64,000 bases of DNA. Origin: Takashimella koratensis (lineage: Eukaryota > Basidiomycota > Tremellomycetes > Trichosporonales > Tetragoniomycetaceae). Position 1 is the first letter of the stretch. Each line of letters starts with the position of its first letter. The stretch covers positions 294,300 to 358,299 of the forward strand of contig BCKT01000007.1 in the NCBI GenBank assembly GCA_003116875.1. The letters are read 5' to 3'. Of this stretch, positions 56,556-64,000 are shown one piece after another. The notes below the pieces were generated by a model. That model searched no databases, was not told the DNA's origin, and saw only the letters and a program-made list of their open reading frames with translations. The position numbers and the translations under genes were made by a program.

Positions 56556-58271
56556 ATGTCCACCACCGTCTCCACGCCCGCTTCCTCTGAAGGCTCTCCT
56601 CGCGCATCACCAGGCGCGACCATGGTCGACCTCGCGGCCACCGTTCAGGCGAAAATCAAGGACGACGAACTTACCGCCACCCCTGTGGCAAATGCTCTCG
56701 CGCAGGCTGAAAAGCAGGCCGAGGCTGCTCAGCCCGAGGACAACTCTCCCGGTCTTTCGCAAACGCGCAAATGGACGCTCTTGATGATTTTCAGTCTCGC
56801 CATGTTTATCGACATTTGGTGCTACAGCGCGTTCTTCATCTTCACCGACACGATCTCTGCCGACTTGAACATTGTCTTTGAGCAGCAGTCCTGGGTTATC
56901 GTGAGTTGACCACATTTCATAAAGAGAAACAAACTGACTTGACTTCAGACTGCCTACTCTGTCACTTTCGCCGCCTTCCTGCTCTTCTGGGGCCGCGTCT
57001 CCGACCTCTTCTCCGCCAAGCCAGTTTTCTCATACGGCTTTGTCGCTCTCGGCGTTCTCAACCTTATCATCTCGTTCCTCCCTGACAAGTACTCGTTCTT
57101 TGTCCTTCGAGCGCTCGCCGGTATCGCTGGCGCGTGCTTGATTCCTGCCTCGTACCGACTCATTGTCTTCGTCTTTGAGCCGCACGAGCTCGGCAAGGCA
57201 TTCACCATCTACGGCATGTCAGGAGCAATCTCCAATGTCTCGGGCACGATCATTGCCGGATTCATCGAGTACATTCCGGGCACTGGTCAGATGCAAAACT
57301 GGCGCTGGTTCTTCCGCATCCTCGCTATCCTCGTCATTCCCGTCGCTCTCGCCTCGCTCTACCTCATTCCCAAGCCCAAGGGTGATGCCGCTCACGTCGA
57401 GGCCAAGTGGAAGCGACTCGACATTGTCGGCTCGTTCTTGATGCTCGGCGCCATCGTTCTCCTCATCCTCGGTCTCACCCTTGGCGCTTCGTACGGCTGG
57501 AAGACCGCGGGCTTCCTCGTCCCCTTCCTCCTCTCGTTCGTCCTCTTCCCGAGCTTCTTCATCTGGGAATCTCGTCTTCCCGACGACTACGCCCTTCTCC
57601 CGGCCAAGACCTGGAAGCTCCCCAACTTTACCGTCCTCATCATCTTCGCCAGCCAGGTCTACGCTTGGTGGGGTGTCAACTTCCTCGCTCTCGTTGAGAA
57701 CTACACCGCCGCCCACTCCGAGGTCCCGATCATCGCTGCCGTTCGCATGCTTCCCGAGGGTATCTCGGCACTCGGTGTCACTCTCCTCCTCACTTTTGTT
57801 CCCGTCCTTGTCTCTCGCCCTCGCTGGCCGATCACCACCGGCATGGTCCTCGGTATTGTCGGCTACGTCCTCTTCACCCAGGCGAAGACCACTCTCGGCG
57901 CCGACTACTGGAAGTACATCTTCACTGGCGGTCTCCTTGGTTCCGGTGGTATGATGGCCGTCTTCACCGGTACCAACGTTGGTGTCATGACCGCCGTCCC
58001 TCCTGAGATGGCCGGTGTCGCTGGCGCTGTTCTCCAGGTCAGCTTCCAGACCGGTGCAGCTGTCGCCTTCGCCATCCAGGCCGGTCTCCTCACCGTCAAC
58101 CCGGGTGGAATCACCAACTTTGCCAACATCCAAGCGTCCTTCTACTTCCAGATGGGGTGGGCGATTGTCTGGCTTATCATGTTCCTCGTCCTCTACCGAC
58201 CTAGCAAGAACGCGACCTCGTCTGACGAGGACGCCGCCGAGCAGGGCAAGAAGATCATCGTCGCTCACTGA
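56556..58271 (+). CDS. MFS transporter, DHA2-like (14-helix) type
   Basis: Two exons (56556-56900, 56949-58271) encode 555 residues. A soluble N-terminus of about 65 residues precedes some fourteen membrane segments, starting RKWTLLMIFSLAMFIDIW. WVITAYSVTFAAFLLFWGRV and SDLFSAKPVFSYG form motif A. The LRALAGIAGACLIPASYRLI stretch and LFTQAKTTLGADYW also fit DHA2 exporters of fungi. It should be a proton-coupled exporter of the plasma membrane or vacuole; substrate unknown. Codons are strongly biased to C-ending forms (CTC, GCC, GTC), stronger than in neighbours, which suggests high expression. This bias also opens a long antisense frame (57219-58268), which I regard as an artefact. Confidence 0.88.
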
Positions 58272-58389
58272 GCTTCGATTAGAAATGTCTCACAGAAATA
58301 CAAAGCCTGCTACATTAATCCCCCTTCCGCTGCATCTGTACTTCTTAAACAATAGACTGTAGCTTAGAAATGCATCAATCATTATTCGA

Positions 58390-58510
58390 CCCCTTCACGT
58401 GTACAATGACCAACTCACGTTCTCCTGGAGGATTCTGGCCTTGAATCTGCCAGGTCGGAATGGTAAGAGCTTCTCGGAACTTAGCCGGTTCGTGAGCCGC
58501 AACCAAACTG
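58390..58510 (-). other. Possible 3' exon remnant beside the transposon
   Basis: After an AAAG acceptor at about 58509, the minus strand reads VSLVAAHEPAKFREALTIP, then TWQIQGQNPPGE and LVIVHVKG before a stop. It looks protein-like but I do not recognise it. Any upstream exons would lie where the Tc1/mariner-like element is now. Speculative. Confidence 0.2.
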
Positions 58511-58564
58511 ACCTTTGATCAAGATGAAACGGACAGAGGCTGTACTCGTGTGAATGGCCTTCGG

Positions 58565-59517
58565 TACAGTGCCCCCGAAAAATAATTTGTGCATCTGCAA
58601 ATGCTGGCAGGCAAGTTTGAGATGCTACTTATCATGCAACATTTACCCAAAAGCTTTGATACATTGCCTGTAGCATGTTTTGAGCATGGTGGATGTCTGC
58701 CTGAGGTGTAGGGAGGTAAGCTATACCTCATGCCAATACCATGGTATGGTCTCTTTTTGGTACATTTATGGGCTTAAATGTCATCTTAGATCTAGAGAGC
58801 AAGATCAGAAACATGCCTCTTTTGCTCCATTCCTATCAGTTACAGCGTTAAAGGATGCTGTGCAGTGATCAGCCTGATTCTAGAGCTGTCCTGTGGGATG
58901 GGGTGAAGTGAAGATGATCATTTTGGGACTTCAACTAAGCAGTGTGCTGTAGCTATCTCAATCATGCATCAATTGTCTTCATTCTTGCTTGAATATGCGC
59001 ATTGAGTGCAAAAAATGACATCAATGGAAAGAATGAAGTAGATTGGCTCAAGGATGCATGAGATATGACCATTCATGGCTTGGTCTCCAGCTCATGATTC
59101 TCATAAATGCCACTTGGTGGCTTTTTTTTGTATGGGNGGAAAAGCTGGGTGGATCAACATTTTGGTTGGTTACCTCCAGCTTCAGACCATCTAGAAGGCT
59201 GGGATTGCGCATGNGCACTTTTAAGAGNCAATGNAAGAGACTCAGATAGCACAGCATGCACAAGTAGTGTTGTTACCAAGCGGTCATGAGAGATTGCTGA
59301 CATCTCCCTGCTCAAAACTCAGAGTGTCATTGTCATGCTGCTGTAGANGTAACATTGACNNTATGCATCAGACCTGTNGGCAGCTTCTTCTCAGAGTCTA
59401 TTATGTTACTCCAAGGGAGTTTGGCACCCATTGACCCCATGTTGAGGGGAGACAGCAGCTTTCAATGTTTGCCAGGCAAGAATTGCGATGCACAAATTAT
59501 TTTTCGGGGGCACTGTA
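58565..59517. mobile_element. Non-autonomous Tc1/mariner-like element (949 bp) with terminal inverted repeats
   Basis: A perfect 29-bp inverted repeat (58567-58595 and 59487-59515) starts CAGTGCCCCCG and ends TTGTGCATC. It continues imperfectly inward to about 50 bp (GCTGGCAGGCAA / CTTGCCTGGCAA). Both ends are flanked by TA, the target-site duplication of the Tc1/mariner superfamily. The interior is clearly richer in A and T than the surrounding genes and holds no intact transposase; frames are broken by stops. Several single N between 59137 and 59377 suggest that divergent copies were collapsed in assembly. It is a deletion derivative or MITE. Confidence 0.8.
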
Positions 59518-60447
59518 CCAGAGACCGGATTTGAACTGCCGGCTGGTTTCGACGCGAAGCTCCTCGCAGATGCCAGGAGAGGAGCGCTTCAGATCAGGCG
59601 TCAAGGATCCATGCGTGCAGATTTCAAACCTCGCTCAGACAGATTAGTGTCGTCTAACATCAGCGGCGGTTCACGGGCTTTCACCTTCAAGTATTAGCCG
59701 GTGTGATGCGCGCCCGAGGAATGACGGAGGTCAAACCTCAGTCAATCAGGACTTGTCCGAGGTTGAAGCACTGAGTGACCTTTCGAACTTCATTTCAGTG
59801 ATGTAGTGGACCCGATAGTTATGCGGGATGAAATTCCTTGACAATTGGACCTCAGAAGACACTAACAAGCTGGCGACGGGGGCATTCCGTTGTCATCTGA
59901 GGCGAATTCCTTGTGGTTCAAACAAATGCGCCATCAACCGCCCAGACGGGTCCTTTCCATCCAACTATACAGCTAAGCCGGGTCAATCCAAGCTTGGCAA
60001 CAGACCCAGAGCGTCCGCGGAGAGTATCTGCCGAAAGACAAAAACGGACTCCTTGTCTTCATGCGGCGAAGGCCGTATCGTTTCATTACTAGACATGAAA
60101 TGAGACGAGGCCGGGCGAGTCGTAAAAGGTAGCTGATTGTCATGTCATGTATCAAGCACAAGGGTGATACACCTGAAACGGACAAGGAGAGTCAGGGTGA
60201 AAGGTGACCAGAGTGAAAGGAGATTGAGAGTCCGATTATAGAGGGGTTTCAGCAGTTTGGCTCTTTTGTATGGTGGCCTCCTGAGCTGGGAGCGGCGGCT
60301 ATCCGTTTGCCAAGTGGTTTCAGTGCACAGAAAGGATGGAGACGTGCGCTAGGGAACGCATCACGTATCGTATATATACAGTAACCAAATCCAGTGCACA
60401 AATCTCACTTCACCACTTTTAGGCAAAGCACACCACACATCATCACC
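59518..60447. other. Intergenic region; truncated frame beside the element, then promoter of gene C
   Basis: Directly right of the element a plus-strand frame reads TGFELPAGFDAKLLADARRG, then ISGGSRAFTFKY and a stop at 59695. It looks protein-like and is truncated by the element boundary; family unknown. Further right is non-coding. TATATATA at 60371-60378 lies 70 bp upstream of the start of the family gene at 60448. Confidence 0.4.
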
Positions 60448-61014
60448 ATGAGCGCCACCCCCACCACGACTGATTTGGAGAATATGTCGCCGAAGAACCA
60501 GACACTGGTTCAGACGATCGAGGGAGAGCTCAGTAAAATGCAGGCGGCTGGTCTGCTTGCCTCAGCCGAGAGGATTCAGTTAGAGCTCTTCACTGAGAAA
60601 GATGGACAGCCTGAACAACTCTTGATTCAATACAAGATTACAGCTAGTAGTACTGGAGAAGATCCCACCAAGATCCATGAACAACATGCTCCGGATACAG
60701 AAGTTTTGAACCGTAGCCTGTGGACTTGGGTCACCACCGTTTTTCAGCAATGCCGCACAAGTGGAGAGAAGTATTCCGACAGCATCGATTGGAGAAACGA
60801 GGACTACATATTGTCTCAATACACTGCCGACAATATTTCGATAGGTTGCGGACCTAACATCATGTTTACGGCGAGGGATGGAATTTATGAAGGCTCGTTG
60901 GCGGTCTGCCAAAGTATGAACGTCAATGAGTGGTTGTCCAATCACGACATTGCCATGAGTCAAGCGACGTTGCTTTGGAACAGTGAGGTAGCGCCTGGGT
61001 CGCTCACTGCATGA
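60448..61014 (+). CDS. Member C of the uncharacterised small-protein family
   Basis: Single exon, 188 residues, ATG in CATCACCATG with a TATA box 70 bp upstream. Blocks in order: NQTLVQTIEGELSKMQAAGL; LLIQYKITASSTGEDP; EQHAP; NRSLWTWVTTVFQQC; EKYSD; DNISIGCGPNIMFTARDGIY; EGSLAV; and NVNEWLS. Each has a counterpart in the next gene. No signal peptide, membrane segment or known domain was found. Two or three Cys are present, only the one after the RSLW helix shared. The predicted fold is helix, beta strands, helix, beta strands. Function unknown. Confidence 0.75.
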   Translation: MSATPTTTDLENMSPKNQTLVQTIEGELSKMQAAGLLASAERIQLELFTEKDGQPEQLLIQYKITASSTGEDPTKIHEQHAPDTEVLNRSLWTWVTTVFQQCRTSGEKYSDSIDWRNEDYILSQYTADNISIGCGPNIMFTARDGIYEGSLAVCQSMNVNEWLSNHDIAMSQATLLWNSEVAPGSLTA

Positions 61015-61935
61015 AGACGATCCAGTGTCGCCAGGGTGCCTTAGCCTAGGTGAATGTCCCGTCGCCGTCATGTGTCACAGGCTGTGCGGGGGCCCGATTA
61101 ACCTCCTTCACTATTCTCTTGCGCGTTACCTATGTTGGGAGATGTTGACACGCCAGCGAGTGGGCAAGTCAGTCGTGCTTTTGAAACTTCCAGATTATTT
61201 AATATTGAGTGACATGCAGATATGTGGCGAAAAGTACAGCGAGAGCGATGGTCCAGAGGAGATTTGACCAGGGATAAACGGTCTCGCGAAAGGACTTGTG
61301 AATGGCATCATCTCTGAGATAGCGTTCTTTGCAAGGAGGACTTTGAGCTGCATCTCAAAGCGAGCAGGGGCGAGTCTAATCCCATCAATGAGAAGACTGA
61401 TTGGATGGGTTGGAGCTGGGTAGGTATGGAGTGCGAAGTACCACGCCTAGACTTGTGGCGCAAAATCGGCCGAAAGGCAGAGGGGTATAGGGCCTTCCAA
61501 ATGGGGTTTAAGTCTCATTAATCTATCGTTTCATGTACAAGTATGCCACAGGCAAAGACGGGATTGTCCATGGGAGCCTATGGAAGGCCACCAGCGCATT
61601 AAAAAGGTGGGCTGTGCTGGACTGCGGCCATAAGGGGTGGAGCTCAACGGTTGTCTGAGTGAAAGGAGTTGGTGAGTCCGACTAACGACATGTCTCAACC
61701 ACCCTGGTATGTTATACTCGCAACCTGCATGTGTGTTTCATATTGAATCCCAGTTGCCGTGCTTTGTTGTACGCCACTTTGCTTGTCTGCCGATACGCTG
61801 CAGGTTACGGAAGGCGCAACACGTTTATAAAAGGCATGAAGTGGGGCGTTTCGGCGTCCAACAACATCCACCTTTAGGTATCTCGACGAACAAGCTGACA
61901 TCAAATCGCACCACACATTAAGACAGGTAAACATC
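61015..61935. other. Spacer between family members C and D
   Basis: 0.9 kb with no supported gene. A TATAAAA sequence at 61826-61832 stands 104 bp before the ATG of member D. No duplicated flank from the tandem duplication can be seen by eye. Confidence 0.4.
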
Positions 61936-62625
61936 ATGGACGCATCGCCTGCACCGACTACCACGATTGCAAGGTCTGCGGAGAACCAGAGCTTGGTCGA
62001 CAGCATTGAGAAGGAATTGAAGGCAATGGTGAGCGTTGGCTTACTCTCGTCTTACCAGCCTCCTTTTGAGATGGTCAGAATGCCTCCACAGGGAGACCTG
62101 CAGTATGTTCTGTCATACACGATCAAGGCTCGCAGTTCAGGGGTTGATCAAGAGACCCTTTATGAGCTCCATGCTCCCGCGAAACCTGGAGACGAGGAAG
62201 TGAACTTGGACCGCAGCTTGTGGAACTGGGGGACCGGATTCGTCTCAGAATGCCTGGAAGAAGACGAGAAATATCAAGACGTTGACGTACTTACGATAGA
62301 AGGCAATAATTGGGACGTTGATGGGTGGACGCAAGGACAAGACCTTCCTGATAACCTTTCAGTGGGTCGTGGAACTCGCATCCGGTTCATGTACAGAGAT
62401 GGAGAATTCGAAGGCACGTTGAAGGTTTCTCGTAACATCAGCGTCGACGAATGGGTGTCTCCATTCGAGAGGAATGAACAGGAAGGGGAACAGAATGACA
62501 CCGCCCTTCTAGTCAAGCCACGAAGAAGTAGCACGACAGTGCTTGAGCCTTCTCAGTTGAAGAACATCTCGGAGTTTGCCGAAGGAACTCCAAGTCTTGA
62601 TCGGGCTTCCACCACCAGGTTCTAG
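61936..62625 (+). CDS. Member D of the uncharacterised small-protein family
   Basis: Single exon, 229 residues. Matches member C block by block: NQSLVDSIEKELKAMVSVGL; LSYTIKARSSGVD; ELHAP; DRSLWNWGTGFVSEC; EKYQD; DNLSVGRGTRIRFMYRDGEF; EGTLKV; and SVDEWVS. It has a 12-residue insertion rich in Trp/Asp (NNWDVDGWTQGQD) before DNLS. An extra 40-residue polar tail is also unique. The tandem, same-strand arrangement with C indicates local duplication. Cellular role unknown. Confidence 0.75.
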   Translation: MDASPAPTTTIARSAENQSLVDSIEKELKAMVSVGLLSSYQPPFEMVRMPPQGDLQYVLSYTIKARSSGVDQETLYELHAPAKPGDEEVNLDRSLWNWGTGFVSECLEEDEKYQDVDVLTIEGNNWDVDGWTQGQDLPDNLSVGRGTRIRFMYRDGEFEGTLKVSRNISVDEWVSPFERNEQEGEQNDTALLVKPRRSSTTVLEPSQLKNISEFAEGTPSLDRASTTRF

Positions 62626-62965
62626 TGAATAACGGTGTGAGCACGCAATGATCCAATATGACGCTTTGGACACTGTGAAAGTCCGGCATTCCCCAAGCTC
62701 GTGACATGGTAGCTGTTTAGTTATTTGGCATTATGCAAAAAGTGAAGGATATGAGCAAATTTCTACTACGCTGGTGGACGAGTCTAGCAAGCCAGTGACG
62801 AACGATTGTCATCTTCGCTACGCTTGAGCCTCTGGTCGCCACTAGGTGGTTCACTGCACCTAACCGCAACCTCATCCAGTCTCTTCATTCGGTACATTAC
62901 CCACATTTCTCTGATTTCATGCTACGCAATCATTCACATCATCTAGAGTTGACTTTGCTCGACTT

Positions 62966-63850
62966 TCACATACATTCCTGGGCAGTCATGTTCATGGGAG
63001 ACACAGGCGACTCGGGCGACGGCATGACATGTACCATGATCCCACCAGGGGTTTTCTCCATTCTCTTCCCTTCGTCCCATGCCACTTCCCTCGACTCGAC
63101 GACTACGCTCACCGCCTGCTGTTGAAGCTGACTCTGTTGCTGGCTCTGGGTCTGCTGGATGGTTGGTAAGAGATGAACGACGACCTCTCCGTGTTTCGCG
63201 TCCATCTTCTTCCCGTCATCCAAGACATTGAAAGAACCGAGGTCCGGGACTTTGCCGAGGACGAAGCGGGACGAGAGGAAAGTACCACGCAAAGCGGCGA
63301 GAGAGAATTGTCGATAGCATCGACAAAGCAGATGATGCCGATGGGGGTGCTAGTAGCAAGAAGTCGGAGAATGCTTGGTCTGAATAAGGTAAATTCATCA
63401 GCTATTGGCGCCTCACTTCACCTGACGTAGCTGGAATGGACCTACGATCAGCGCCAACGAGGGTGACGAGTGTCCCGTTGAGGTCCTCTACCATACTAAG
63501 GAGAAATTCGAAGTGTTCCGTCCACTCGGTGAACCCGTGTCCGTTGACCACGCACACCGGTGGACCAGCGTAGGCTCGCGATTTTGGAGATGGACTCGTG
63601 GGGAACGCCTCGATCCATGGGTCGAGAGCTATCACTGTCAGGTATGGCGCCTGAGGACGCCTAAAGCGGTCCGAGCGGCCCCGAGGTACCTGGATGCCGA
63701 GAGGGGACCGAGCGGGGTGGCGCAGGCCGAGGCCATGGAGAACAATAAGACCACTAGTAGGGGCCCTGCAGCGCTGCGGCGCACGGGCCCGCGAGCGGCT
63801 GCGGCCGCGGAGAACGACGGGGATGCATGAACGACGCGCAAGCGGTCGAG
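62966..63850 (-). pseudogene. Truncated PAF-acetylhydrolase-like lipase
   Basis: The minus strand encodes the C-terminal half of a PAF acetylhydrolase/plasma lipase. Seen are YLTVIALDPWIEAFP (catalytic Asp region), PPVCVVNGHGFTEWTEHFEF and LVTLVGAD. An intron (GTAGGT..TTCAG, about 63377-63449) restores the catalytic His as DHQAFSDF. A Gln-rich tail ends at 62966, reached only by a frame change near 63300-63340. The N-terminal half, including a proper GHSFG nucleophile motif, is missing. The corresponding stretch reads VLHGLGLRHP or LFSMAS depending on frame, and the next bases upstream are the leader of another gene. I call it a remnant. Confidence 0.55.
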
Positions 63851-63990
63851 GCCGATCTGGTGCGTTTAAATAGCAGTCTGTAGCGTCAAGAGATGAATCC
63901 CCAACCCGTTGAAACTTAACAGATTCGCAGTCAGAGTTAGCCAGGACTCTAGACACACCCCCACCCACTGTTTGCCACCCAGACACCCAC

Positions 63991-64000
63991 CATGTCTACC
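63991..64000 (+). CDS. Start of a further gene (partial)
   Basis: The last ten bases read ATGTCTACC preceded by a C-rich leader (CACCCAGACACCCACC), the same start context as several genes in this window. Only three codons (Met-Ser-Thr) are visible, so nothing can be said of function. Its promoter would occupy 63850-63990, right where the lipase remnant is cut. Confidence 0.35.

Noticed and set aside
57219..58268. Long antisense open frame (349 codons) opposite the DHA2 transporter
   Set aside because: It is rich in Glu/Asp/Gly, mirrors the strong codon bias of the sense gene, and has no domain or splice context.

Overview
The window is nuclear DNA of a basidiomycete fungus, most probably a tremellomycete yeast (inferred). 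Genes are split by many short introns, mostly about 50 to 120 bases, with GT..AG ends and CTGAC/CTAAC-like branch sites. Intergenic spaces are short and pyrimidine-rich. The gene set is typical of Basidiomycota: a Rim20-type Bro1 protein, a MATA-HMG-type box factor, an Acinus-like protein, Dsn1, HbrB and TRAPP Bet3. No rRNA, tRNA, CRISPR array or prokaryotic operon was seen.

Left edge (1-2.1 kb): two leftward genes of a small protein family, one cut by the window edge. 2.6-13.5 kb: an Acinus-like SAP/RRM protein (minus), a WW-domain protein, an HbrB/Bit61-type TORC2 subunit, Bet3 (minus) and a Zn2Cys6 transcription factor. 14.2-19.2 kb: a 2-Cys peroxiredoxin with a duplicated intron sequence, an HSL-type hydrolase, a small unknown gene and an 11-bp minisatellite. 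19.9-26.4 kb: Dsn1, Get1 and a DHA1 transporter. A 100-N gap followed by 89 G lies at 26.59-26.78 kb. 28.1-39.0 kb: an acidic tail-anchored protein, an ER cyclophilin, a DNAJC9-like J protein, a seven-helix membrane protein with a long tail, a RING protein with SUMO-interacting motifs and a Tma17-like chaperone. 39.3-43.2 kb: two paralogous secreted glycoproteins. 44.4-58.3 kb: aminopeptidase P, Rim20, an HMG-box factor and a DHA2 transporter. Right edge (58.5-64 kb): a Tc1/mariner-like element, two more copies of the left-edge family, a broken PAF-acetylhydrolase-like gene and the start of a further gene.

Most of the middle is housekeeping: RNA processing, TOR signalling, vesicle tethering, kinetochore, tail-anchored protein insertion, protein folding, proteasome assembly and pH sensing. 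Many pairs are head to head with 0.2-0.7 kb between their starts (Acinus/WW, Bet3/Zn2Cys6, Dsn1/Get1, cyclophilin/DNAJC9, 7TM/RING, aminopeptidase P/Rim20). The accessory character sits at the two ends. The least explained items are the approximately 190-230-residue family present at both ends, the SIM-bearing RING protein, the sequon-repeat secreted protein, and the peroxiredoxin intron duplication with peroxiredoxin-like scraps 4 kb away.
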